Below, one piece after another: positions 16,329-25,984 of a DNA stretch of 39,376 nt. The position numbers and the translations under genes are program-made. A model generated the notes under the pieces. That model saw nothing but the letters and a program-made list of their open reading frames with translations, was not told the DNA's origin and did no database searches. The DNA is taken from the NCBI GenBank assembly GCA_038239345.1, contig JBBSEX010000029.1:1-39376 (forward strand), in the 5' to 3' direction. Within the stretch, counting starts at the first letter, position 1, and every line of letters begins with the position of its first letter. This stretch comes from JBBSEX01 sp038239345. GTDB taxonomy: Bacteria; Acidobacteriota; Terriglobia; Bryobacterales; Bryobacteraceae.

Positions 16329-18950
16329 TTATTTGGCCGCCAATTGCCGCAGCACATAGGGGAGGATTCCGCCGAAGCGATAGTAGTCGACTTCCCGCGG
16401 CGTATCGATGCGGACGATGGCTTCGAACACCTTATCGTCGGCCTTTACTTTGACGTGGGTATTAGTGGCGATGGCGTACTTCAACCCGTCTAGCGAGTAA
16501 ACTTCAGAGCCTGTGAGTCCGAGTGTCTCGCGCGTTTCCCCGGGCACGAATTGCAGCGGCAACACGCCCATTCCCACCAGATTCGAACGGTGAATGCGTT
16601 CGAAACTTTCGGCGATTACGATTTTTACGCCCAACAGCAAGACGCCTTTCGCCGCCCAATCGCGCGACGATCCGCTGCCGTATTCCTTACCCGCGACAAT
16701 CGCCAGGGGCACACCTTCCTCTTGATAGCGCACCGCCGCATCGTAAATAAACAGGCGCTCATTACTCGGGTAATGCGTGGTCCACCCGCCCTCGGTTCCC
16801 GGAGCGAGTTGGTTGCGCAAGCGAATATTAGCTAACGTCCCGCGGACCATTACTTCGTGATTTCCCCGGCGGGCGCCGAATGAATTGAAGTCCGCCGGCT
16901 TCACTCCTTGCTCAATCAGATACTTGCCCGCTGGCCCGTCCTTCGGGATGTTACCGGCGGGGGAGATGTGGTCGGTCGTAACGGAATCGCCCAACATCGC
17001 CAGTAATCGCATGCCGGAGAGGTCTTGAATCTGCAACTCCGGATCGACCGGCTTGTCGAAGTAGGGCGCCTTCTTGATATAGGTCGACTTGTCGCTCCAA
17101 TCGTACTCGTCGCCACCCGGTACGCGGATCGAGTTCCACGTCTGGTCGCCTTCGAACACTTCCGCGTATTGCTTCTCAAACATGGAACTGTGGACGGAAT
17201 CCCTCACCGCGTTCTGTACTTCTTTCGTCGTCGGCCAGATGTCTTTGAGGAACACCGGCTCGCCTTTGTCGCTTTCACCGATTGGATCGGATACTAAATC
17301 GATATCGACGCGCCCAGCCAGTGCATAGGCGACAACCAATGGCGGCGAGGCGAGATAGTTCGCCTTCACCAGGGGATTGATGCGGCCTTCGAAATTCCGG
17401 TTGCCACTGAGCACTGCGGCGACGGTAAGTTTATCCCTCGAAACGACGTCGGCAACTTCATCGGGAAGGGGCCCGCTATTGCCGATGCAAGTGGTGCAGC
17501 CGTATCCGACCAGGTTAAATTTCAAATCTTCCAGATAGCGCGTCAGGCCGGCCTCATTCAGATAATCCATCACGACCTTGGACCCCGGGGCGAGACTGGT
17601 CTTCACCCACGGCTGCGTTTTCAAACCGAGTTCAACGGCCTTCTTCGCCACCAGACCGGCAGCCAGCATCACCGCGGGATTCGATGTGTTCGTGCAGCTT
17701 GTAATCGCCGCGATCACAACCGAGCCGTCCTGTAACGCATTGCCAGTGGGGGCAACGTGGGGTTCAGTGCCAAGCGTGGCCAGAAAGTTCCGCTTCACAT
17801 CGGCCAGCTCCAGGCGATCCTGCGGACGCTTCGGGCCGGCCATCGACGGCGTGACACTCCAGAGATCCAGTTCTAAAGTATCGGAGAAAACCGGCTCGGG
17901 AGCTTTCGCGCTATGAAACAGACCTTGCTCCTTGGCGTAAGCCTCGACAAGCGCGATTAGGTCCGCCGGCCGATTCGTCATTCGGAGATAAGCCAGCGTT
18001 TCGTCGTCGATGGGAAAGATGCCGGCTGTGGCGCCATATTCCGGGGCCATATTGCTGATGGTGGCGCGATCGGCGAGGCTTAATGAGCTTAAACCGTTGC
18101 CATAAAATTCCACAAACTTCCCAACGACACCCTTCTTGCGGAGCATCTGCGTGACGGTGAGCACAAGGTCGGTCGCGGTGGAACCTTCGCGCAAACGGCC
18201 CGTGAGTTTGAACCCGACAACGCGCGGAAGCAGCATGGATACGGGCTGTCCAAGCATGCAGGCCTCCGCCTCAATACCGCCCACGCCCCATCCGAGAACA
18301 CCTAATCCGTTGATCATCGTGGTGTGTGAATCGGTGCCAACCACGGTATCGGGATAAGCGTCGTCGCCGTTGCGAAAGATTACCGGCGCTAGATATTCCA
18401 GATTCACTTGATGAACGATGCCCGTATCCGGCGGGACGACGCGGAAGTTCTGGAAGGCCGCCTGGCCCCAGCGCAGAAACTCGTACCGCTCCTGATTGCG
18501 ATGGAATTCCAGCAGCGCATTCAATAGGAAAGAATTCTTCGAGCCGAACTCGTCGACTTGCACCGAATGATCGATGACCAGGTCGACCGGGATTAGTGGA
18601 TTAGCGCGCCGCGGATCGACGCCCTGGGCCTTCAGCGCATCACGCATGGCGGCAAGATCCACCACGCACGGGACCCCGGTAAAATCCTGCAGCAGGACAC
18701 GCGCCGGCATGAAACTGATCTCGCTTGGCGGGGTTGCCGCGTCCCACTTGGCGACGTATTCCACGTCTGCATGCTTGACCACGATTCCATCTTCCAGCCG
18801 CAGCAGATTCTCGAGCAAAATTTTTATCGAATAGGGGATTCGGGAAAGGTTCGCCAACCCCGCCTTCTCCAGGGCATCGAGACGGAAGATGTTGTATTCG
18901 CGATCGCCCACACGGAGCGCTGACATGGCGTCGAAGCTGTTTTTGTTCAT
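16329..18950 (-). CDS. acnA: aconitate hydratase A
   Basis: 873 residues, close to the 890-900 usual for AcnA/IRP1-type aconitases. It interconverts citrate and isocitrate in the TCA cycle, in the cytoplasm. The 4Fe-4S ligands are visible as SCTNTSNP (Cys419) and GCTTCIGNSG (Cys485, Cys488). Other family blocks are DSHTTMINGLGVLGWGVGG (207-225), the swivel-domain segment GSGSSRDWAAKG and ERIHRSNLVGMGVLP. The ATG at 18950 gives the normal N terminus; a second Met at residue 9 is possible. It is divergent from the secreted amidohydrolase and followed closely by the FkbM methyltransferase. Confidence 0.97.
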   Translation of the reverse strand: MNKNSFDAMSALRVGDREYNIFRLDALEKAGLANLSRIPYSIKILLENLLRLEDGIVVKHADVEYVAKWDAATPPSEISFMPARVLLQDFTGVPCVVDLAAMRDALKAQGVDPRRANPLIPVDLVIDHSVQVDEFGSKNSFLLNALLEFHRNQERYEFLRWGQAAFQNFRVVPPDTGIVHQVNLEYLAPVIFRNGDDAYPDTVVGTDSHTTMINGLGVLGWGVGGIEAEACMLGQPVSMLLPRVVGFKLTGRLREGSTATDLVLTVTQMLRKKGVVGKFVEFYGNGLSSLSLADRATISNMAPEYGATAGIFPIDDETLAYLRMTNRPADLIALVEAYAKEQGLFHSAKAPEPVFSDTLELDLWSVTPSMAGPKRPQDRLELADVKRNFLATLGTEPHVAPTGNALQDGSVVIAAITSCTNTSNPAVMLAAGLVAKKAVELGLKTQPWVKTSLAPGSKVVMDYLNEAGLTRYLEDLKFNLVGYGCTTCIGNSGPLPDEVADVVSRDKLTVAAVLSGNRNFEGRINPLVKANYLASPPLVVAYALAGRVDIDLVSDPIGESDKGEPVFLKDIWPTTKEVQNAVRDSVHSSMFEKQYAEVFEGDQTWNSIRVPGGDEYDWSDKSTYIKKAPYFDKPVDPELQIQDLSGMRLLAMLGDSVTTDHISPAGNIPKDGPAGKYLIEQGVKPADFNSFGARRGNHEVMVRGTLANIRLRNQLAPGTEGGWTTHYPSNERLFIYDAAVRYQEEGVPLAIVAGKEYGSGSSRDWAAKGVLLLGVKIVIAESFERIHRSNLVGMGVLPLQFVPGETRETLGLTGSEVYSLDGLKYAIATNTHVKVKADDKVFEAIVRIDTPREVDYYRFGGILPYVLRQLAAK

Positions 18951-19014
18951 TAATTTTAGTGTACTAAGCCGCTGTTTTCCCGTGCACCATTGCAGATTGT
19001 TGCATCATACAAAT

Positions 19015-20343
19015 ATGAAAGCTGCTCTACTTTTCCTGGTGCTCGGGACGCCGCTTTGGGCCCAAACAATTGTCATCCAGGATGTGAGATTGATCGACGG
19101 AAGCGGACGTCCGGCGATGCTGCACGCCACCATGATCATTGAGGACGGCAAGATCAAATCGGTATTGCCGCTATCGGCGAAGATGAGGCCGCCGGAAGCC
19201 AGCCTTGTCCTGCGCTTCACGGGTATGACGGTGATGCCGGGTTTGATCAATGGGCATGGACACCTGGGGATGACGAAGGGCAACACCTCGGGTCCTCTGA
19301 ACGACACGGAAGAGAACATCAACCATCAGCTACTGCAGTATGAGCGCTACGGCGTGACCACGGTAATGTCGCTGGGAATGAACCGCCATCTGCTGTATGA
19401 ACTGCGCGACAAGCAGAAGCAAGGGGCCACAATTTTAACGGCCGATCGTGGTCTTGGGACTGTCGGCGGCGCCCCGGCGATGACTCTCGGCGCAGATCAG
19501 ATGTATCGGCCAAGCTCGCCCGAGGAGGCCCGCGCGGCCGTTCGCGAAATGGCGGGGCGGCACGCTGACTTCATCAAGATCTGGGTGGACGATGGATTGG
19601 GAAGGCTACCCAAGCAGAAGCCGGAAGTTTATCGGGCCGCCATCGATGAGACGCACAAGCTCGGCCTGAAGATCGCGGCCCATGTTTATTATCTGGCCGA
19701 TGCGAAGCAGTTGGTGCGCGATGGTGTGGATGTGTTAGCGCATAGCGTTCGCGATACAACGGTGGATGATGAATTCATCCAGTTACTGAAGCAGCGCGGA
19801 ACTTACTACATCCCGACATTGCAACTGGAGGACGCCTTCTTTGTGTATGCCGACAAGTTCCGCTGGATGAATTCCGCTTTCTTTAAAAACTCCATCGCCC
19901 AGGAGTTGCTTGATTATTTCAACTCCGCCGATTATGTAAAGAACGTGCAGGACGACCGGACCTCGCCAACCCATCGCCACGCCTTAGAGCAAGCGATGTT
20001 GAACCTGAAGATGTTGACCACCGCCGGTGTAAAGGTCGCGTTTGGGACGGATTCCGGGGCGTTCCCGGCGCGGATAGCGGGCTTCGCCGAACATCGCGAG
20101 CTGTGGCTGATGGTGTCGACCGGAATGAAACCGATCGCCGCAATTCATAACGCGACCGCGGTGAATGCGGAAATGTTGGGAATCGCCGGACAGGTGGGCA
20201 CGCTGGAGCCGGGCAAGTATGCGGACTTCATCGTTCTGGATGCCGATCCGGAAAAGGCGATTCAGAATACGACGCGGATTGTCGGAGTTTGGCATCGAGG
20301 AGCCGAGGTCCCCCATTCCAATTCGACGGGTGTTAGGTGGTGA
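19015..20343 (+). CDS. secreted amidohydrolase (imidazolonepropionase-like)
   Basis: 442 residues; signal peptide 1-16 (ends LWAQ). Metal ligands of the amidohydrolase superfamily are seen as NGHGHLG (His81, His83), later His in IAAHVYYLAD and DVLAHSVRD, and the Asp in VAFGTDSGAF. The C-terminal GTLEPGKYADFIVLDADP strand is typical. This subgroup hydrolyses cyclic amides or C-terminal dipeptide bonds (prolidase-like); the substrate cannot be fixed. The ATG at 19015 begins the signal peptide; the frame is open upstream to 18889 but that part would overlap acnA antisense. Divergent from acnA with about 64 bases between starts. Confidence 0.9.
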   Translation: MKAALLFLVLGTPLWAQTIVIQDVRLIDGSGRPAMLHATMIIEDGKIKSVLPLSAKMRPPEASLVLRFTGMTVMPGLINGHGHLGMTKGNTSGPLNDTEENINHQLLQYERYGVTTVMSLGMNRHLLYELRDKQKQGATILTADRGLGTVGGAPAMTLGADQMYRPSSPEEARAAVREMAGRHADFIKIWVDDGLGRLPKQKPEVYRAAIDETHKLGLKIAAHVYYLADAKQLVRDGVDVLAHSVRDTTVDDEFIQLLKQRGTYYIPTLQLEDAFFVYADKFRWMNSAFFKNSIAQELLDYFNSADYVKNVQDDRTSPTHRHALEQAMLNLKMLTTAGVKVAFGTDSGAFPARIAGFAEHRELWLMVSTGMKPIAAIHNATAVNAEMLGIAGQVGTLEPGKYADFIVLDADPEKAIQNTTRIVGVWHRGAEVPHSNSTGVRW

Positions 20344-20501
20344 GAACTTTGAGACGCCGCAGCGGAAAGAGCGACAAGAGGCGGTAAAGTTTACAGTGCC
20401 GCTGCACTGAATTTTTTCTAAGCCCTTGATCCTGTCACCCGGGAATTGGAACCAAAGTTGCTTTGTAGAGGGCGGTTCTCTGCAACCAAAGGAGCATGTC
20501 C

Positions 20502-20681
20502 ATGAACGACAGCACAAAAGACAAAGTTGAAGGTACGGGCCACGAATTGAAGGGCGCCGTGAAAGAAAAAATCGGACAGGTTACAAACAATCCCGATCTG
20601 GAAGCAGAAGGCACAGGCGAGAAGGTAGCCGGCAAAGTCCAGAAAAAAGTAGGGGACGTCGAAAAGGTTTTCGAGAAGTAG
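20502..20681 (+). CDS. CsbD-like stress protein
   Basis: 59 residues, hydrophilic and Lys/Glu/Gly-rich: DKVEGTGHELKGAVKEKIGQ and later GKVQKKVGDVEK are the CsbD-family pattern. Members are abundant general stress proteins of unknown mechanism. Two ATGs lie close together at 20496 and 20502. The GGAG at 20491-20494 is only one base from the first and seven from the second, so 20502 is preferred. The gene is monocistronic: a 150-base leader precedes it and a terminator follows 2 bases after the stop. Confidence 0.88.
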   Translation: MNDSTKDKVEGTGHELKGAVKEKIGQVTNNPDLEAEGTGEKVAGKVQKKVGDVEKVFEK

Positions 20682-20683
20682 TA

Positions 20684-20702
20684 AGGGGGCATAACGCCCC
20701 CT
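20684..20702 (+). terminator. intrinsic terminator of the CsbD-like gene
   Basis: A 7-bp stem (AGGGGGC at 20684-20690 with GCCCCCT at 20696-20702), a 5-base loop and a following pyrimidine/T-rich run (CTTTCTTTATT). It sits between this gene and the convergent gyrA end, and may also slow transcription leaving gyrA, though there is no U-tract on that side. Confidence 0.75.
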
Positions 20703-20708
20703 CTTTCT

Positions 20709-23300
20709 TTATTGCAGCGGTAAATCGTCTTGTGTGATGTCGCCGTTTTCGGGTGTCACGGCGTCTGGGATTACAGAAGCGGCGGATACTGCATCGCCAT
20801 CTTCCATGCGCACAAGACGAACGCCTTGTGTGGAACGGCCAGCTTGGCGGATTTCACTCGATTCGATGCGAATGATTTTTCCGTCCTTGGTGATGATCAT
20901 CAGATCGGTATCTTCTTTGACGGAAAGAATTGCCATCACTTTACCGATCCGTGGCGTCGCCTTCATATTGATGATGCCTTTGCCGCCGCGAGCGGTGAGG
21001 CGATAATCCTTGAGCGGGGTTCGCTTACCAAAACCATTTTCCGAGATCGACAGCAGTAGACCTTCCTCCTCCACTACCTCGGCCCCAACTAAATAGTCTT
21101 TCTCACTCAATTCCATCGCGCGCACACCGCGTGCAGGCCGCCCCATGGGACGCACCTGATCTTCATTGAAGCGGATCGCTTTCCCTTCATGCGACCCAAG
21201 GAAGATATAGTTCAAGCCGTTAGTCAAACGGGCGGCTATCAGTTCATCGCCTTCATCCAGTGATAACGCGATGATGCCTCGCGACATCGGATTGTCGAAC
21301 TCCGTTAGCTCGCTCTTCTTAATGACGCCCTTCTTGGTAACCATCACGATGAACTTATCGGGTACGAATTCCTTCACGGGAAGAAACGCTTCGACACTTT
21401 CATCGGGCTGCAAATTGATCAAGCCGGAGATGTGCTTGCCCTTACCGGTGGTTCCGGCATCGGGTATTTCATAGATCTTGAGCCAATAGACACGGCCTTT
21501 ATTGGTGAAGATCAGGAGGTAGGCGTGTGTGGATGCGACGACTAGGTAATCGACTACATCCTCGGTCCGCGTACCCATTCCGATTCTGCCCTTGCCGCCT
21601 CGTGTTTGCCGGCGATAGGTATCGACAGCGGTACGCTTCAGATAGCCGCCGCGCGTTACGGTAAGCGCGACATCTTCTACCTGAACCAGATCTTCCAGAC
21701 GGATTTCGCCGGTATCTTCAACGATTTCGGTGCGCCGGGCATCGCCGAAGTCCTTCTGTACTTCCTGCAGTTCCTTGATGATGAGGGTCCGCAAAACTTT
21801 TTCCGAGCCGAGAATTTCGCGATACTCGGCGATCATCCGTTGAATGTCCGCCAACTCGTCGATAATCTTCTGCTGCTCCATACCCGTCAAGCGTTGGAGC
21901 TGTAATTCGATGATCGCTTGCGCCTGGCGTTCGCTGAATCGGGGACCGGGCTCGCCCGCCCCGATCAATGCCGCGAATTCCACGGCTTCTTCCGGCGTAA
22001 CGAATTCCATCAGCTTCTCGCGAGCTTCGCGAGGGCTCTTTGAGCTGCGAATCAAGTCGATAACAGAAGTGATATTATTCAGCGCGCGCTGAAATCCGAG
22101 TAAGAGATGTTCCCGCTCACGGGCCTTCCGCAACAGATAATCGGTGCGGCGGCGGATGACGTCGATGCGATGATCGATAAAGCGCTTCAGTACTTCGATC
22201 AACCCCAATTCGCGCGGTTGACCGTTAACAATGGACAGCAAAATGACGCCGAAGTTAACCTGCATTTGCGTGTGCTTATACAGGTTGTTGAGCACGACTT
22301 CGGCCTGCTCACCGCGTTTCAATTCGAATACGATGCGCATTCCATCGCGATCGCTCTCATCGCGAACGTCGGAAATGCCTTCCAGTTTCTTTTCATTCAC
22401 CAGACCGGCGGTGGTCTCAATCAGGCGAGCCTTGTTCACCTGATACGGAATCTCCGTGACAATAATCGCTTCCCGATCTTTGCCGGACTTTTCGGTGGAC
22501 GCCTTGGCGCGCAATTTGAGCGACCCGCGTCCGCGCGTGAAGTAATCGAGGATGCCCAGACGGCCCAGGATTAAACCGCCAGTCGGGAAATCGGGACCCT
22601 GAACCATGGGAAGAATATCGGCCAGTGTCGTTGCCGGATTCTCCACCAAGGCGATGGTCGCGTTGATAATTTCCGTTAGATTATGCGGTGGAATATTGGT
22701 TGCCATGCCCACCGCGATACCGGATGAACCGTTGATCAGCAGGTTCGGTACACGCGTCGGCAGAACTTCGGGCTCCACGCGCCGATCGTCGAAGTTAGGT
22801 TTGAAATCGACGGTCTCTTTATCCAGATCTTCCAACAGCGCGGTGGTGATTCGCGAAAGACGCGCTTCGGTGTAACGGTAGGCCGCCGGAGGATCGCCGT
22901 CCACCGAGCCAAAATTACCTTGACCGTTGATCAGTGGATAGCGTAGCGAGAAGGGCTGGGCCATGCGCACCAGGGCCTCGTACACCGAGGAGTCGCCGTG
23001 CGGATGATAGTTCCCCAGCACTTCGCCGACGATGCCGGCGCACTTCCGGGTGGGACGGTTGAACGTCAGCCCCATATCGCTCATCGCGTAAAGAATTCGC
23101 CGATGCACAGGCTTTAGCCCGTCGCGTACGTCCGGCAAAGCGCGGCCAATAATGACGGACATTGCGTAGTCGAGATACGAGCGGCGCATCTCGTCTTCGA
23201 TGTTGACGGGGATAAGATTATTCCCGCCCGCGTTCCCTCCCAGGGGGATCTGCGCGCCGCCACCGGGCGGAACTTGTGGTGGTTCTTCTGAATCTGCCAA
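20709..23300 (-). CDS. gyrA: DNA gyrase subunit A
   Basis: 863 residues, normal for GyrA. It cuts and rejoins DNA in the type II topoisomerase that adds negative supercoils. The active-site Tyr143 lies in YRYTEARLS. The quinolone-resistance region reads HPHGDSSVYE, with Ser104 and Glu108 at the positions of E. coli Ser83 and Asp87. The C-terminal domain has the GyrA box QTRGGKG (565-571), which separates it from ParC. The start is TTG at 23300 with AAGGAG 5 bases upstream. Relative to E. coli there is a Gly/Pro-rich extension of about 20 residues before NNLIPVNIEDEM. Downstream it meets the CsbD gene tail to tail; gyrB is not in the window. Confidence 0.97.
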   Translation of the reverse strand: MADSEEPPQVPPGGGAQIPLGGNAGGNNLIPVNIEDEMRRSYLDYAMSVIIGRALPDVRDGLKPVHRRILYAMSDMGLTFNRPTRKCAGIVGEVLGNYHPHGDSSVYEALVRMAQPFSLRYPLINGQGNFGSVDGDPPAAYRYTEARLSRITTALLEDLDKETVDFKPNFDDRRVEPEVLPTRVPNLLINGSSGIAVGMATNIPPHNLTEIINATIALVENPATTLADILPMVQGPDFPTGGLILGRLGILDYFTRGRGSLKLRAKASTEKSGKDREAIIVTEIPYQVNKARLIETTAGLVNEKKLEGISDVRDESDRDGMRIVFELKRGEQAEVVLNNLYKHTQMQVNFGVILLSIVNGQPRELGLIEVLKRFIDHRIDVIRRRTDYLLRKAREREHLLLGFQRALNNITSVIDLIRSSKSPREAREKLMEFVTPEEAVEFAALIGAGEPGPRFSERQAQAIIELQLQRLTGMEQQKIIDELADIQRMIAEYREILGSEKVLRTLIIKELQEVQKDFGDARRTEIVEDTGEIRLEDLVQVEDVALTVTRGGYLKRTAVDTYRRQTRGGKGRIGMGTRTEDVVDYLVVASTHAYLLIFTNKGRVYWLKIYEIPDAGTTGKGKHISGLINLQPDESVEAFLPVKEFVPDKFIVMVTKKGVIKKSELTEFDNPMSRGIIALSLDEGDELIAARLTNGLNYIFLGSHEGKAIRFNEDQVRPMGRPARGVRAMELSEKDYLVGAEVVEEEGLLLSISENGFGKRTPLKDYRLTARGGKGIINMKATPRIGKVMAILSVKEDTDLMIITKDGKIIRIESSEIRQAGRSTQGVRLVRMEDGDAVSAASVIPDAVTPENGDITQDDLPLQ

Positions 23301-23513
23301 AAAGGCTCCTTACTCGTTAGATGAACCTCAATTTTAGCAGAATATAGGGGGGTAATCCACTCCAACACAGTACGGTTAAGCCGTTTTACTGCATCGGTTT
23401 AGAGTTGCTTCAACGGGGTTAGATTGTTGCCTGAAAACGATTCGGGTCGGGAAGTCGCCGGGCTGACTCTATTTAGGCCAGCCGCACGGCGCCTTCTCTT
23501 TGAGCATTCTTCC
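23301..23513. other. gyrA upstream region without a gene
   Basis: About 210 bases between the gyrA start and the terminator of the adjacent minus-strand unit. It must hold the gyrA promoter; I see A/T-rich hexamers but no pair I would call with confidence. Confidence 0.4.
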
Positions 23514-23554
23514 AAAAAAAGTATGCTCCTCCACTTGTGCGCCCACTAGCATAC
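23514..23554 (-). terminator. intrinsic terminator of the lexA-to-23585 gene string
   Basis: On the minus strand a 7-bp stem (GTATGCT, 23554-23548, with AGCATAC, 23527-23521) encloses a 20-base loop and is followed directly by seven T (23520-23514). It lies 30 bases after the last minus-strand stop. The loop can form a short inner hairpin of its own. Confidence 0.75.
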
Positions 23555-23584
23555 AGAAGTTGATTGCCGAAAGAAAGGGGCTTA

Positions 23585-24214
23585 CTACGGCTCTTTCGGT
23601 TGTTCGCCCTTTTTGTAAAGCGAAGGAGCTTTCCGCTTGCTGGTTGCTTCCTTCTTATCTTCAGCTTTTTTCGCCGCCAATTCTTTGGGATTCATCACAG
23701 CTTCGCGCTCGTCTTTTTCCTTCTTGTCCTGCACAGCGATGGCGGTGGCTCGTCCTGATAAATCTTGCGTTGATAATTCCACGCTATCGGTGGTGGTTTC
23801 AATTGCCTGATCGAGCGCGAACTCATAGCGGGCCAAATCCCTCGGCGTTGCGTCCTTCACCTTCTGTAGTTGCTGTGCCATGTCCTTCTCGGCATCGGCG
23901 ACGAAGGCCATCCCGATTTCCATCGGGAGCTTGCGCTTTAACGCGTCATCGGCAACGACGTCGATGGCCTCAATGATTTTCGTGTAATCTTCCAGCGTGT
24001 CGTGAATCAACGCCGAGCGCCCGGCCTTCTCTCTGGCGAGCATCTGCTGCAACAGATCCAAACGCTGGCGGGCGAAGTGGATGTAGAGCTTCATTCGGTC
24101 ATTCGGCTCTTGCGCCTCCCGCACCTGATCGGCTTCGTCGGCCGTCAGGAAATCACGTTGCGCTTGGGGAAAAGCTATGGCCGCAGCCAATAGCACCAGG
24201 CAGAATAACTTCAT
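23585..24214 (-). CDS. secreted coiled-coil protein of unknown function
   Basis: 209 residues; signal peptide 1-18 (AIAFPQ). The mature part is highly charged and helical, with LYIHFARQRLDLLQQML resembling a segment I associate with uncharacterised acidobacterial proteins. The last 50 residues are Lys/Glu-rich and disordered. No catalytic motif. It is the last gene of the string, 7 bases after the preceding stop, and is followed by the terminator. Together with the two genes before it, it may form a small periplasmic module around the TPR protein (inference). Confidence 0.7.
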   Translation of the reverse strand: MKLFCLVLLAAAIAFPQAQRDFLTADEADQVREAQEPNDRMKLYIHFARQRLDLLQQMLAREKAGRSALIHDTLEDYTKIIEAIDVVADDALKRKLPMEIGMAFVADAEKDMAQQLQKVKDATPRDLARYEFALDQAIETTTDSVELSTQDLSGRATAIAVQDKKEKDEREAVMNPKELAAKKAEDKKEATSKRKAPSLYKKGEQPKEP

Positions 24215-24221
24215 ATAGGTC

Positions 24222-24692
24222 TCACTTTTTCTTGCTCATGATTCCCAGAACCAACTGGTCGCGAATTTCTTCCAGATCGCCGCGCAGCTTCGCGACAACC
24301 GGCCGTTCTTCCACACTCACATCGGATTCGAAACTTTGCAGCCGCCGCAACAAACTTCGAGTATGCATTTCCACTCGCTTAAAATGCTTGGGATTCCGCC
24401 GGGCGTTCTTGCCCTTTTCCTGCAAGGATGACTGCGCCAGTTCCACCGAAGCGCGAATTTCCTCTAACGCCGATTGCATTTTTATGGCGTCACCATTCTT
24501 GTAGGCGTCGCGCGCTTCATCAAGCGCGGTGCCGGCGTTCGCCATGGCAAGGTCGGAACGCTTTTCCAGATTCTGTTCCAGCTTCACTGACGCAAGATCG
24601 GCGTAAGTCCATGCTGGGGATGGCAAACCGCTTAGCAAAATTAATAACGGGATCTTCAACACGAAGTCATCTCTTATTCTTGCCCGCTTCAC
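24222..24692 (-). CDS. small secreted helical protein of unknown function
   Basis: About 156 residues. A hydrophobic segment (IPLLILLSGLPSPAW) forms a signal peptide; the rest is helical with many Glu/Lys/Arg, including ALDEARDAYKNGDAIKMQ and a long C-terminal helix. The start is uncertain. GTG at 24692 has GGAG close upstream but overlaps the TPR gene by 26 bases; GTG at 24662 or TTG at 24659 start just after the TPR stop and give a tidier signal peptide. Tightly packed between the TPR gene and the last gene of the string. Confidence 0.7.
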   Translation of the reverse strand: MKRARIRDDFVLKIPLLILLSGLPSPAWTYADLASVKLEQNLEKRSDLAMANAGTALDEARDAYKNGDAIKMQSALEEIRASVELAQSSLQEKGKNARRNPKHFKRVEMHTRSLLRRLQSFESDVSVEERPVVAKLRGDLEEIRDQLVLGIMSKKK

Positions 24693-25893
24693 GCTCCAGC
24701 GCGCGTATTCGCTGCCGCGCCTGAAAGTCTTCCTTGTCGCTCTTGCCTTGATCTAATTCCAAAAATTTCTGATAGCTTTCCAGAGCCTGCGGACGTTGTT
24801 GCAAGTGATCTAAGACCATCGCCCGCAGAAATAGATGCCCCGGTTTTTCGGCGTTCAACGCCTTCAGACGATCCAGCGCCCCTAGCGCCGGCCGATAATT
24901 TTCCGCCACCACCAACACGCCCGCCATTTCACTCCAAGCCTCCGCCGAATCCGGCTTCAACTGTGCCGCTTTTAAGAATTGCTCCGCCGCTGGATTCAAG
25001 CTGCGTTTATCGCGAAGAATCCGCCCATACAACATACGAAGCTGAAAATCTTTCGGTTCTGCTTCCACGGCTTGCGCGGCCAAGGGCAGGGCCTTATCCA
25101 GATCCTTGGCTTTCACGTAAGCCACGGCTAACGTCGCCCGATTGGCGGCCGAGGGCGATTTCTCTACCGCCGCCAGCAACCGCGGGATTGCCTTAGCGGC
25201 ATTGTCACCCTTCAGCAGCAACTCTCCCAGATGCTCTTGCGCTCCAGGATTATCGGGGAACTGTTCGTAAATCAAGATTGCCGGATCGTTCCGATTTTTA
25301 TCTTCGTATGCCGCCGCCAGTTCCAGCAGGCTATCTCTGTAATGAGCATCGAGCGCCGCGGCTTTCTCAAAATGAGGCACTGCATCATCCAAACGATTTT
25401 GGTTCAGTACGGCGTGGGCCAGCCCCAGTTCTGCGGCGGCCGATTTCGGATCGATCGCTAATGCCGACAGATACTGCTTCTCGGCTTCCGCCGGTGCGTC
25501 CGGCAGCAACGCTTCGCCGAGGTAAAACGTGGGCCGAAATTCCTTCGGTTTTTGAGCTGCGGCATCTTTCAAAAACGGCAGTGCCTCATGCGGCTTTTTT
25601 TCCCCGATCAGGAGAATACCGAGATTTAGCTGGGCCGCGTAAATGCCCGGCTTCAACTCTAAAGTCTTGCGATATTCGGGAATCGCCGCGGTAGGTTTTT
25701 CCATTAGGCTATAAGCCAGCGCCAGGTTGAAGTGGGCGCTGTAATCGCCCGCGTCGGCCGCGATCGCCTTCTGAAATATTTCCACTGCTTGCGGATAATG
25801 CTGGTCATCCAGCGCCTTCAGTCCGGCGGTTTGATAATCGGGGGCTTGAAAAAATGTCAGTAAAGCGACAAACGCGGTCTGCCAGAAAGCCAC
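24667..25893 (-). CDS. secreted tetratricopeptide repeat protein
   Basis: 408 residues with a short N-terminal signal or anchor (WQTAFVALLTFFQA), then about ten TPR units through the whole length. Typical repeats are AVEIFQKAIAADAGDYSAHFN region, LNLGILLIGEKKPHEALPFL and QRPQALESYQKFLELD. TPRs form a protein-binding superhelix. The start is GTG. It follows the cytochrome gene by 49-88 bases and overlaps or abuts the next gene, so it is part of the same string; whether it serves the dehydrogenase is unknown. Confidence 0.85.
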   Translation of the reverse strand: MAFWQTAFVALLTFFQAPDYQTAGLKALDDQHYPQAVEIFQKAIAADAGDYSAHFNLALAYSLMEKPTAAIPEYRKTLELKPGIYAAQLNLGILLIGEKKPHEALPFLKDAAAQKPKEFRPTFYLGEALLPDAPAEAEKQYLSALAIDPKSAAAELGLAHAVLNQNRLDDAVPHFEKAAALDAHYRDSLLELAAAYEDKNRNDPAILIYEQFPDNPGAQEHLGELLLKGDNAAKAIPRLLAAVEKSPSAANRATLAVAYVKAKDLDKALPLAAQAVEAEPKDFQLRMLYGRILRDKRSLNPAAEQFLKAAQLKPDSAEAWSEMAGVLVVAENYRPALGALDRLKALNAEKPGHLFLRAMVLDHLQQRPQALESYQKFLELDQGKSDKEDFQARQRIRALEREAGKNKR

Positions 25894-25942
25894 GATCCGA
25901 TTCTATCGTGCCCTTCGCGGCGGCGGTGAAATTCACGCTATT

Positions 25943-25984
25943 CTATTTGGCTTCGTGACAGGAATTGCAGTCGATACTGACTCA
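25943..25984 (-). pseudogene. detached C-terminal tail of the cytochrome with a fifth heme motif
   Basis: Reading on in the same frame after the TGA (25984-25982) gives VSIDCNSCHEAK and then a TAG (25945-25943). CNSCH at 25969-25955 is a complete fifth heme-binding motif placed where the family has its last one. Family members I recall have a residue such as Gly at the stop position, so a single GGA to TGA change would explain it. Alternatives are readthrough of TGA or a sequencing error. Confidence 0.7.

Noticed and set aside
20344..20495. ECF-type promoter (GGAACC) before the CsbD gene
   Set aside because: A GGAACC is present at about 20449, but no matching -10 at the right spacing could be found, so no promoter is called.
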